A DNA stretch of 10,252 nucleotides, from contig JBKHAH010000101.1 in NCBI GenBank assembly GCA_046542995.1, positions 1-10,252 on the forward strand. Reading direction: 5' to 3'. The position numbers were made by a program, and so were the translations under genes. The notes below the pieces were generated by a model. That model was given only the letters and a program-made list of their open reading frames with translations, did no database searches and was not told where the DNA came from. Numbering within the stretch: the first letter of the stretch is position 1; each line of letters opens with the position of its first letter. This document shows, one piece after another, positions 1 to 8,200 of the stretch. This DNA is from Perlabentimonas sp046542995. GTDB taxonomy: Bacteria > Bacteroidota > Bacteroidia > Bacteroidales > Tenuifilaceae.

Positions 1-227
1 GTTTTAAATGAGTTTGCTCATAGAACATAGCATACTTGTATTACCTAATCGATTGAGCGAAATCGCTCAATTTGGGTATTAATAAATTTAAAAGATTGCT
101 TACTTTTGAGTTTTGTTTAAAAATCACACTTAATTCTAACATGTTAAGGCATAAGCATTAAAGAACACAATTAATATTTTTGAGTTTTACCATTACATTT
201 ACAAACAAGTTAAAGACACAAATATAA
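1..227. other. Non-coding leader upstream of the dipeptidyl peptidase III gene
   Basis: No convincing coding region is seen here. The stretch is AT-rich and contains a perfect inverted repeat (52-71, listed separately) and an 11-base direct repeat TTTTGAGTTTT at 104-114 and 178-188. A stop codon (TAA, 225-227) lies in frame immediately before the ATG at 228, so the downstream gene cannot extend into this region. Possible Bacteroidota -7-like boxes (TAnnTTTG consensus) occur at 131-138 and 194-201, but each has mismatches and neither has a well-spaced -33 TTTG partner, so no promoter is assigned. Confidence 0.6.
52..71. repeat. Perfect 9-bp inverted repeat (hairpin or operator)
   Basis: ATTGAGCGA (52-60) is followed by AA and then by its exact reverse complement TCGCTCAAT (63-71). 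As RNA it would fold into a compact stem with a small A-rich loop. A shorter outer pairing TACC/GGTA flanks it. Only three T residues follow, then GGG, so it is a poor intrinsic terminator on the + strand. It may be the weak terminator of a gene upstream of the window or a binding site for a dimeric regulator. The sequence alone does not decide between these. Confidence 0.45.
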
Positions 228-2252
228 ATGCAGAGAAATAATAACCTAACAAACAACAAAAGCAACAGCCAAAACTCCAAGGATAACTCAAAGAACGATA
301 CGTTTCAATGGCAAATTGACCAGTTTGCAGATATTCGCATAATGCGATACCAGATACCCGGCTGGGAAACACTCACGGTAAAACAGAAGAAGCTTCTTTA
401 CTACCTCTCAGAAGCGGCATTATGTGGCAGAGACATTCTTTTTGACCAGAACTACAAGCATAACCTGGCCATAAGAAGGACATTGGAGTCAATTTATAAG
501 GGGTACACAGGCAATCGCAACACAGAGCAATGGCAAAAATTCATGGTGTACCTTAAACGGGTATGGTTTTCAAATGGAATACACCATCATGCATCAACGG
601 ACAAATTTCTACCTAACTTTAGCCAAGATTATTTTACTGATTTAGTAAAAAAAACGCCAGCTAAACATTTCCCAAAGGAACTTGGCTCGCAGGAGGAGAT
701 ACTAAAAATTTTGCCTCCAATTATGTTTAATGCGGACATAGCTGCAAAAAGAGTGAATCAGGATTCAAGTATAGATATTGTTACCAACTCGGCAAACAAC
801 TATTACGAGGGGGTTACGCAGAATGAAGCGGAGGAGTTTTACGCAAAAGCCGCCAGCTCCAACAATGAGAATCCAGTTTCTTTAGGGCTAAACTCAAAAC
901 TGTTAAAAAGCGATGAGGAAGTTACTGAAAAAATCTGGAAGCTAAATGGCATGTATAGTGCAGCCATAGAAAAAATAATTGTTTGGCTTGAGAAAGCATC
1001 AGAAGCTACAGAGAACGAGCATCAAAGGAACGTAATTGAATCTCTTCTTCAATTTTACAAGACGGGGGACCTGAAGGAATTTAACAACTACAGCGTGCTG
1101 TGGGTTAACGATTTAAACTCAAGGGTTGATTTTATAAACGGGTTTATTGAAAATTATGGCGATCCCATGGGATATAAAGGGTCGTGGGAATCGTTGGTTA
1201 ACTTTACTGATATAGAAGCTACGAAACGGACAACCCTGCTAAGTGAGAATGCTCAGTGGTTTGAGGACAACTCTCCCATTGAATCGCAATTTAAAAAGAG
1301 TAACGTTAAGGGCGTTTCGGCAAAGGTTATTAACGTAGTGGCAGCGGGTGGCGACTGCTACCCAGCCATTCCTTTGGGCATAAACTTACCTAATGCCGAT
1401 TGGATTAGAGCACAACACGGCTCAAAAAGCGTTACCCTTGAGAATATTGCCTACGCACACCACAGAGCCTCGGTAGGCAATGGATTTATTGAGGAGTTTG
1501 CCTGGGACGAGCAAGAGGTTTCACTGCACCAGAAGTATGGCTTCATGGCAAACAATTTACATACCGATCTGCACGAGTGCCTTGGTCATGGTAGCGGTCA
1601 GCTTGCCAGGGAAATTACAGGCGATGAGCTAAAACAGTACGGTTCCCCCATTGAGGAGGCTCGCGCCGATCTTTTCGCCCTGTACTTTATTATGGATCCT
1701 CAGCTGGTAAAGCTGGGAGTTATACCAAGCCTTGATGTGGCTAAAGCCGAGTATAACAATTACATACGTAACGGAATGCTAACGCAACTAACGCGAGTTA
1801 TGCTGGGGAAAAATCTTGAGCAAGCCCACATGCGTAACCGCCAGCTGGTAGCAAGTTGGTGTTATGAACAGGGAAAAGCCAATAAGGTAATTGAGAAAAA
1901 GCATCGCGAAGGGAAAACGTATTTTGTTATAAATGATTATGAGAAGCTTCGTGACCTGTTTGGTCAGCTCTTAAGAAGAATCCAACACATTAAAAGCACA
2001 GGTAATTATAGCGAAGCCCAAATGCTGGTTGAGAATTATGGCGTAACAATTAATAAGGAACTCCATGCAGAGGTGCTGGAGCGTTTTGCTAAGCTAAAAA
2101 TTGCCCCATACGGTGGCTTTGTAAACCCAAAGCTTATCCCAACATATAAAAACAATGAGATTGTTGATGTTACGCTGGATTACTCTGAGAACTACATTGA
2201 CCAAATGGTAAGATACTCGAAGGAGTACTCGTACCTGCCTACTTACAACTAA
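228..2252 (+). CDS. Dipeptidyl peptidase III (M49 family zinc exopeptidase)
   Basis: This enzyme removes dipeptides from the N-terminus of short peptides, using a single zinc ion. The M49 signature HECLGH is at residues 449-454, with H449 and H454 as zinc ligands and E450 as the catalytic glutamate. The second signature EEARAD is at 476-481, where E477 is the expected third zinc ligand. The length (674 aa) fits the bacterial form of the family; eukaryotic members are longer. The bacterial EEARAD variant replaces the eukaryotic EECRAE. The ATG at 228 is chosen because an in-frame stop directly precedes it. There is no signal peptide or membrane segment, so the protein is probably cytosolic. 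Residues 2-24 are a low-complexity Asn/Ser/Lys-rich tail ahead of the conserved start of the fold (from about residue 27, FQWQIDQFADIRI). The next gene begins 167 bases downstream; no clear terminator is visible between them. A role in the last steps of peptide breakdown is inferred from the family. Confidence 0.95.
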   Translation: MQRNNNLTNNKSNSQNSKDNSKNDTFQWQIDQFADIRIMRYQIPGWETLTVKQKKLLYYLSEAALCGRDILFDQNYKHNLAIRRTLESIYKGYTGNRNTEQWQKFMVYLKRVWFSNGIHHHASTDKFLPNFSQDYFTDLVKKTPAKHFPKELGSQEEILKILPPIMFNADIAAKRVNQDSSIDIVTNSANNYYEGVTQNEAEEFYAKAASSNNENPVSLGLNSKLLKSDEEVTEKIWKLNGMYSAAIEKIIVWLEKASEATENEHQRNVIESLLQFYKTGDLKEFNNYSVLWVNDLNSRVDFINGFIENYGDPMGYKGSWESLVNFTDIEATKRTTLLSENAQWFEDNSPIESQFKKSNVKGVSAKVINVVAAGGDCYPAIPLGINLPNADWIRAQHGSKSVTLENIAYAHHRASVGNGFIEEFAWDEQEVSLHQKYGFMANNLHTDLHECLGHGSGQLAREITGDELKQYGSPIEEARADLFALYFIMDPQLVKLGVIPSLDVAKAEYNNYIRNGMLTQLTRVMLGKNLEQAHMRNRQLVASWCYEQGKANKVIEKKHREGKTYFVINDYEKLRDLFGQLLRRIQHIKSTGNYSEAQMLVENYGVTINKELHAEVLERFAKLKIAPYGGFVNPKLIPTYKNNEIVDVTLDYSENYIDQMVRYSKEYSYLPTYN

Positions 2253-2419
2253 TTTTGTACGTTTTCATTTTGCTTTAAATTAACATGAACATCCCATTCA
2301 CGTTCTTATAGTTTAGGGAATAAAAACCTATGCTCTTCTCAAAAACAATTCAAAGGGTATGCACACTTCTATTTTCAACATCCTAATTGTTGCTGCACAT
2401 CTGTTTTTTATGTAAATTT

Positions 2420-2968
2420 ATGGGCATGAAAAACGCAATTAGCCAAATAAAAAGTCCTAAAGTAAACGCTAATATATATTTAGTTGATCATGATCCAAGC
2501 TACACTGGCTCCCTAAAAAGAGCCATAGAAAAACCATTTAAATACAATATTGAAACATTCTCTACCGGAGAAAAGTTTATTGCCCACCTCACTTCAATAA
2601 AATTCAGGAAGAATGATATTCACATCGTTTTTCTTGGCTACCATTTTACCGACGACAGGAAACATACCCTAATGAATGGTATTGAGATACTTGAGGCAAC
2701 TAAGGTTGTGAACCCCGACATTGAGGTTGTTATGCTTTTTAGCGGCGATGAATCAAGCTACGGGGCCTATGCTCGGAATAGCGGAGCCTACGATTTTGTT
2801 CCAAAAAACGACACCATATTTCTCCGTATTAATAACATTATAATGAGAATTATTAGTGAGAAGAAGCTTAACCGAACCAAACAAAGGTTCATCCTATCGG
2901 TTAAAATATTCCTTGGCTACTTAATAGTTATGGTAACAGCCATCTTACTTTACCATTTCATGTCATAA
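2420..2968 (+). CDS. Receiver-like protein lacking the phospho-acceptor Asp, with C-terminal membrane helix
   Basis: This 182-residue protein has a response-regulator receiver fold and little else. Visible landmarks are beta-1 IYLVDHDP (19-26, D23 and D25), beta-3 IHIVFLGYHF (67-76), a GIEIL helix (87-91), beta-4 VVMLFSG with S108, and beta-5 YDFVPK with K129. The phospho-acceptor Asp normally ending beta-3 is replaced by Gly73 (codon GGC at 2636-2638), and the second position of the acidic pair is His24. Ser108 and Lys129 of the usual active site remain. Classical Asp phosphorylation is therefore unlikely. A hydrophobic helix at about 158-178 would anchor the C-terminus in the membrane, leaving the receiver domain in the cytoplasm; there is no DNA-binding or enzymatic output domain. 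The ATG at 2420 is preferred over a TTG at 2387, whose extra residues resemble no receiver domain; the ATG at 2426 is also possible. It lies upstream of htpG, but htpG has its own promoter. Function is unknown. Confidence 0.8.
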   Translation: MGMKNAISQIKSPKVNANIYLVDHDPSYTGSLKRAIEKPFKYNIETFSTGEKFIAHLTSIKFRKNDIHIVFLGYHFTDDRKHTLMNGIEILEATKVVNPDIEVVMLFSGDESSYGAYARNSGAYDFVPKNDTIFLRINNIIMRIISEKKLNRTKQRFILSVKIFLGYLIVMVTAILLYHFMS

Positions 2969-3002
2969 TCTCAGCATTTTTTGCCAATCCCCTCCACTTT
3001 CC

Positions 3003-3045
3003 CTGCCTAATTGTCAGAAAAAAATAATTGGCACCCTGTTTGACA
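3003..3045 (+). promoter_or_regulatory. Sigma-54-type (-24/-12) promoter with upstream partial palindrome, for htpG
   Basis: TTGGCACCCTGTTTGA at 3028-3043 matches the sigma-54 consensus TGGCAC-N5-TTGC in all defined bases except the last (A for C at the -12 position), with the exact GG-to-G spacing of 11. The predicted transcription start is near 3055, giving a leader of about 42 bases before the ATG at 3097. Upstream, CTGCCT-AAT-TGTCAG (3003-3017) is a degenerate form of the palindrome CTGACA-N3-TGTCAG (4 of 6 bases match in the left arm); it could bind a sigma-54 activator, although it lies close to the promoter. No good Bacteroidota -33/-7 promoter is seen in this gap. Sigma-54 control of a heat-shock chaperone gene is inferred, not demonstrated. 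Confidence 0.55.
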
Positions 3046-3096
3046 ACTTTTACAGAAATCATTAAAAATTTTTGTTTAACTAAAACCATATTGGCC

Positions 3097-5151
3097 ATGC
3101 AGCAAGGCAAGATAAATGTTACTAGTGAGAACATTTTTCCAATTATTAAGAAGTTCCTTTACTCCGATCACGAGATCTTTCTACGCGAGCTAATTTCCAA
3201 TGCAGTAGATGCTACTCAAAAAGTTAAAACCCTCGCATCTGTTGGGGAGTATAAAGGAGAATTAGGCGATTTAACCATTAAGGTTGATGTTGATAAGAAG
3301 GCAAAAACCATTACCATAAGCGACAGCGGTGTGGGTATGACCGAAGAGGAGATTCGGAAGTATATTAATGAGATTGCCTTCTCAGGAGCAGAAGACTTCC
3401 TTGAAAAGTATAAAGATAAAACGGAGGCTATTATCGGCCATTTCGGCTTAGGTTTCTACTCAGCTTTTATGGTAAGTGAAAAGGTGGAAATTGTGACCCA
3501 ATCGTACCAAGAGGAAGCTAAGTCTATAAGATGGTCGTGCAAGGGTACACCCGAATTCTCCATTGAGGAAGCTAATCGCGAACAGCGCGGCACCGATATT
3601 ATACTACACATAAACAAGGAGAGCGAAGAGTTTCTTGAGGAGAGCAGAATAAACGATATGCTTCGCAAGTACTGCCGATTCCTACCTATTCCAATAGCCT
3701 TTGGCACAGAGAAGGAATGGAAGGATGGCAAAGAGGTTGATACCGGAAAACCAAAGATTATAAACGAAACCAAACCGCTTTGGACCCGCACCCCCGCAGA
3801 TTTAAAGGAGGAGGACTACCAGGAGTTCTATCGTGATCTATACCCCGCTGCACAGGAACCTCTGTTCAACATCCACCTAAATGTTGACTACCCTTTTAAC
3901 CTGACAGGAATACTTTACTTTCCAAAAATAAAATCAAACTTCGATATACAGAAGAACAAGATACAGCTTTACTGCAATCAGGTGTATGTTACCGATTCGG
4001 TTGAGGGGATTGTACCTGAGTTCCTAACGCTGCTTCATGGCGTTATTGACTCACCAGATATCCCGCTAAACGTGTCGCGTAGCTATCTTCAGAGCGATTC
4101 CAACGTAAAGAAAATTTCATCGCATATAACCAAGAAGGTTGCCGACAGGCTTTTCGAAATATTTAAGGAGGATCGTAAGAAGTTTGAGGAGAAGTGGGAC
4201 GACCTGAAACTCTTCATCACTTTCGGTATGATTTCCGATGAAAAATTTTACGAAAGGGCTGAGAAGTTTGCGCTATTCAAAAACACCGATGGCAAATACT
4301 TCACCTTCGAGGAGTATCAGAAGCTGATAAAAGAGAACCAGACAGACAAGAACAAAAGTCTGATTTACCTTTACACCACCGATAAGGAGGAGCAGTTCAC
4401 CTTTATTGAGCAGGCCAAGAACCGTGGTTACGACGTGCTCCTTCTCGATGGGCAGCTTGATCCTCACCTAATAAATCATTTGGAGTCAAAATTCAAAGAT
4501 TCTCGATTTGTAAGAGTTGACAGCGATGTGATTGACAAGCTAATTGAGAACGAGGACAAGAAGGAGGTTGATCTTTCAAGCGAGGAGCAAACGCAGCTTC
4601 GCAGCGTATTTGAGGGTGCAACCGGGAACGCATCGAAATACTGGGTGCAATTTGAGGATATGGGCGAGAATGCCGACCCTGTGGTAATAACCCGCAGCGA
4701 GTTTATGCGCCGAATGAAGGATATGGCTGCAATGGGTGGCGCGGCAAACTTTTACGGTAACATGCCCGAGACGGTTAATCTCGTGGTGAACGTATCGCAC
4801 CCACTGGTTAAATCGGTAATGGAGCAGAAGAACAAGAAGCTGAGCGATAAGGTTGAGAAAATCAACTCAGAACTAGAACCTCTGAACAAGGAGCTTGATG
4901 AGCTGCAAAAAGCCACCGAAAAGAAAAAGGACGAAGAGGTGCCTCAGGCCGAAAAGGATAAGATTGAAGACCTAAAGAAAAAGGTTGAGACAGTAAACAA
5001 CTCAAAGGCGGAAGTTTTAAAATCGTTCGGGAAGGATAACAAGCTGGTAAAGCAGCTTATTGATCTTGCCCTACTTGCAAACAACATGCTTAAGGGCGAG
5101 GAACTTAGCAAGTTTGTTAAACGCAGCGTTGATTTAATTAAGGTTAAGTAA
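3097..5151 (+). CDS. htpG: Molecular chaperone HtpG (bacterial Hsp90)
   Basis: HtpG is the cytosolic ATP-dependent Hsp90 homodimer that remodels client proteins, usually together with the DnaK system. The N-terminal GHKL ATPase domain (about 1-215) shows E31 and N35 in FLRELISNAVDA (catalytic Glu and Mg-binding Asn), the DSGVGM nucleotide motif at 76-81, and the GHFGLGF lid motif at 114-120. The middle domain contains NVSRSYLQ (325-332), with R328 corresponding to the arginine that contacts the ATP phosphate. The C-terminal dimerisation domain carries a highly charged, coiled-coil-like segment at about 576-650, a feature of Bacteroidota HtpG that enterobacterial HtpG lacks. The product is 684 aa. 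The ATG at 3097 is chosen because the homologous N-terminus (QGKINVTSENIFPIIKKFLY) begins there; an in-frame TTG at 3028 would fall inside the predicted promoter. A strong terminator follows at 5170-5203. All key ATPase residues are intact. Confidence 0.97.
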   Translation: MQQGKINVTSENIFPIIKKFLYSDHEIFLRELISNAVDATQKVKTLASVGEYKGELGDLTIKVDVDKKAKTITISDSGVGMTEEEIRKYINEIAFSGAEDFLEKYKDKTEAIIGHFGLGFYSAFMVSEKVEIVTQSYQEEAKSIRWSCKGTPEFSIEEANREQRGTDIILHINKESEEFLEESRINDMLRKYCRFLPIPIAFGTEKEWKDGKEVDTGKPKIINETKPLWTRTPADLKEEDYQEFYRDLYPAAQEPLFNIHLNVDYPFNLTGILYFPKIKSNFDIQKNKIQLYCNQVYVTDSVEGIVPEFLTLLHGVIDSPDIPLNVSRSYLQSDSNVKKISSHITKKVADRLFEIFKEDRKKFEEKWDDLKLFITFGMISDEKFYERAEKFALFKNTDGKYFTFEEYQKLIKENQTDKNKSLIYLYTTDKEEQFTFIEQAKNRGYDVLLLDGQLDPHLINHLESKFKDSRFVRVDSDVIDKLIENEDKKEVDLSSEEQTQLRSVFEGATGNASKYWVQFEDMGENADPVVITRSEFMRRMKDMAAMGGAANFYGNMPETVNLVVNVSHPLVKSVMEQKNKKLSDKVEKINSELEPLNKELDELQKATEKKKDEEVPQAEKDKIEDLKKKVETVNNSKAEVLKSFGKDNKLVKQLIDLALLANNMLKGEELSKFVKRSVDLIKVK

Positions 5152-5169
5152 CAACGATTTTTCAGAAGT

Positions 5170-5203
5170 AAAAAAGTCGAGGTGAAGTTACCTCGACTTT
5201 TTT
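5170..5203. terminator. Bidirectional intrinsic terminator between convergent genes
   Basis: A perfect 14-bp inverted repeat has arms at 5170-5183 (AAAAAAGTCGAGGT) and 5190-5203 (ACCTCGACTTTTTT), with a six-base loop. The GC-rich inner stem is flanked by an A tract on one side and a T tract on the other, so it ends in a U run in either direction. It lies 19 bases past the htpG stop and 26 bases past the stop of the minus-strand protease gene, exactly where one element can serve both. Confidence 0.93.
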
Positions 5204-5228
5204 ATGGATATATCAAACAGAGTCTATA

Positions 5229-8200
5229 TTACAACTTTTTTAAAAGCTCCTCAACTGCCCTTTCAAGCTGCTGGTCAATTCCTTTATCAATTTTACCTGG
5301 CATATTCTTAATAACAACATCGGGCTCAGCTTGGTAGTTCTCAAGCCAGTCGCCATTCATATTCTTTGCACTCAAGGGAACTGCTCCCCAAAGAACCTTT
5401 CCATTCTGAAGCATCTCCCACCCGGCAAAGCTACAAGTACCCGGGACAGGCATACCAATCATAAGGCCAATGCCCAAATCCTGATAACCACAGGCAAAAC
5501 AATGCCCATCGCTATAGTTGGCTTCGTTTACAAGTGCAACGGAGGGTTTGGTCCAACGTGCCGTTGGCTCAAAATCTAAGGAGCGGCTCTCTGTAGCATA
5601 CTCAAGGAACCTCTCTCCGGTTAAGAACATAGCCAAGTCGCTAACCAAGTCGCCACCACCATTAAATCGGGTATCAATAACCAGCCCCTCGCTTTCGGCG
5701 TACTTACCCATTGCACGCTCATAGGTATTTCGGTATGGCCCATCGCTCATACCCGGGATGTGAACGTAACCTAGCTTCCCGTTAGTAAGGCTATCCACCT
5801 CTTCCTCATTAATCTTTACCCAACGCCTGTAAAGTAATGATGATTGCTCCGCAAGGGTAATGGGTTTCATTGTTATGTCCAGGTACTTATCTTCTGAGGG
5901 GTCATAAATATGAAGCATGGTAAAGTGCCCGGCTTTCCTATTAAGATATTTGGCAAAATCAACATCATCAGAAATTTCTTCACCGTCAATTCTCTTAATA
6001 ATCATACCTTCAGAAACGTTGATGTGACTTTTATCTAAGGGCCCCTGATCTATCACTTCGGCAATTTTAATGCCTTGACCTGTATGGTTATAATCAACAA
6101 ATATACCCAACGAGGCGGTTTTGGTGTCATGGGAAGCATCACTTCTGTATCGGGCCCCGCTATGCGATACGTTCAGCTCACCCAGCATTTCAGAGAGTAG
6201 CTCTACAAATTCGAAATCATTTGCAATGGAGGATAATTTTGGTTTATACTCATTGCGAAGCTTCTCCCAAGGTGCTCCGTGGAGGTCAGAAGTATAAAAC
6301 ATCTCTTTGGTTCGTTTCCATACATGGTTAAACATCTCTTCACGTTCAGCGGCTATGTCAAGTACAAGCTCGCCACTAATTTTTATGGGTTCTGCTGATT
6401 TTGCTTCGAGATCAATTTGAGAAATTGTTCCGCTTGAAAGCATGAATAGCTTCGTTGTGTCGCCATCCCAGCTAAGGCTTCCCCCCTGTGCTCCGAGTGG
6501 TATAAGCATTTTGGTTTCCTGCGTACGAAGGTTGGTGGTCCACAAGTTAAAATCCTTCTCAAATCGAGCAAGGTAATATAGGGTTTCACCATCTTTAGAT
6601 AAAACGGCATCGGCAAGTATAGATGAATGGATGGTTAAGCGTTTTTTCCTTTCTTTTAGTCCTGGCCAATCAATTTTAATAAGAGTAGTGTCAACCGCCT
6701 CCTCCTTTTTCTTCTTACCAAAGAGTTTCTTCTTCTTATCATCCTCCTTCTCAGCTTCCTTCTCCTTCTCGCGCTCCTGAATCTCTTTCCAAAGTTCGTA
6801 CTCATCCTTGCTCATATTAAACTTATCCCAACCATCGCGAGTGAAAAACATTGAGTAAACATCGCGCTGCCTGGAACCGCTAGTTGCATAAGAACGTAAT
6901 CCATGACGATCGCTAAACCAAATAATTTGCTCACCCCCATTTACCCATTTGGCGCCATAATCGCCAAAACCGCTTTCTGTTAGGTTTATCATATCGCGCT
7001 CACCCTGTGCACACAGCAAAACAATTTCACTTCTGCTTAAAGTTGGGGAGTACTCCACTAAAAGCCACTTGTTATCGGGGCTCCATTCAAAATGCTGATC
7101 GCCATCACGCATATAAAAAAGCTCATCTGGCCCAAGCAGCCCTCGAATATCCTTACTCTCAATATTGAATATTTTAAGAGAACGTCTATTCTCAATAAAT
7201 GCTACCTCCTTCCCGTTTGGTGATACTTTTGGTTGATAATTGTCATTCTCATTACGAATTAACTCTTTTTCCTCAAGAATGGTAGAGGCATAAAAATAAG
7301 GTTCCCTTTCAACGGTTTTGGTCACTTTGTAAACCCCCCATTTCGCATCGCGCTGCGCTGCATAAATAATTGATTCCCCATCGGGAGTGAAGCTAACAAA
7401 TCCCTCCTCCTCAGGTGTATTGGTAATTCTTTTAGTAAAGCTCCCCTCAACTGATGAAACAAAAACATCGCCGCGAACAACATAGACTACCTCCTTGCCA
7501 TTGGGAGCGATATCCATCTCAGTAGCATTTCCGGTAACTGGTATTACCTGCTCGTTGTTAACTTTGGTGCTGCTGCGTATGTTTACATCAACCATTTGAG
7601 GACTGCCCCCCTCTACCTGAGTATATAACTCTCCATGATGTGTATAGCAAAGTTTCCCGCTGTTAGAGATGCTAAGGAATCTAACAGGATGAAGTTCAAA
7701 ACTACTTATCTGCTTGGTATTGGATGGGTTATCGAGGCTCAGTTTATGAACGTTAAAGGAGCCGCTCTCCTCACTTAGGTAGTATATACTCTTGTCATCA
7801 TCCGTAAATACAGGGTTTCTGTCCTCTCCTTCAAATGATGTAATCATCTCATGCTTATCAGCGTCAGCATCGTAAGTCCATATGTCGCGGGTAATTGCTG
7901 ATTTATGGTGCTTGCGCCATTGGTTCTCGCCTCCTTTTTTATCTTGATACACCATCCTTTTGCCATCTTTGCTAACCTGTATGTACTCGCCGGGTATTGT
8001 CCATAGCTGGTTAACTCGACCACCCTCTACCGGAACCGTGTAAACCTCGGGTTGTGAACCTGATGGGTACTGCCTGTGATCTGCTGCATCCAAACGCTGA
8101 GCCCCAAAAACAATGCTCTTATTGTCGGCTGTAAAAGAGTACGGATACTCATCGTTTGAGTGGTAGGTAAGCCTTTTAGCCTCGCCACCGTCAACATCCA

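Noticed and set aside
2969..2990. Reverse-strand TTGGCA-A5-ATGC, a second possible sigma-54 promoter facing back into the receiver gene
   Set aside because: The distance between GG and GC is one base short of the required spacing and the site would drive antisense transcription only.
3456..4800. Minus-strand open frames inside htpG
   Set aside because: They lie fully within the strongly conserved htpG coding region, carry no recognisable domain, and arise from the codon pattern of the real gene.
228..5151. The M49 gene, receiver-like gene and htpG as one operon
   Set aside because: Gaps of 167 and 128 bases, a promoter-like element just before htpG and no overlapping genes make independent transcription more likely.
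5331..5724. Plus-strand open frames inside the Tricorn-like protease gene
   Set aside because: They overlap the catalytic domain on the opposite strand and show no motif or start-site support.
6383..6616. Second minus-strand frame within the protease gene, as a possible frameshifted or nested gene
   Set aside because: The main frame is continuous from signal peptide to the C-terminal catalytic Glu, so no frameshift is needed; the nested frame has no domain pattern.
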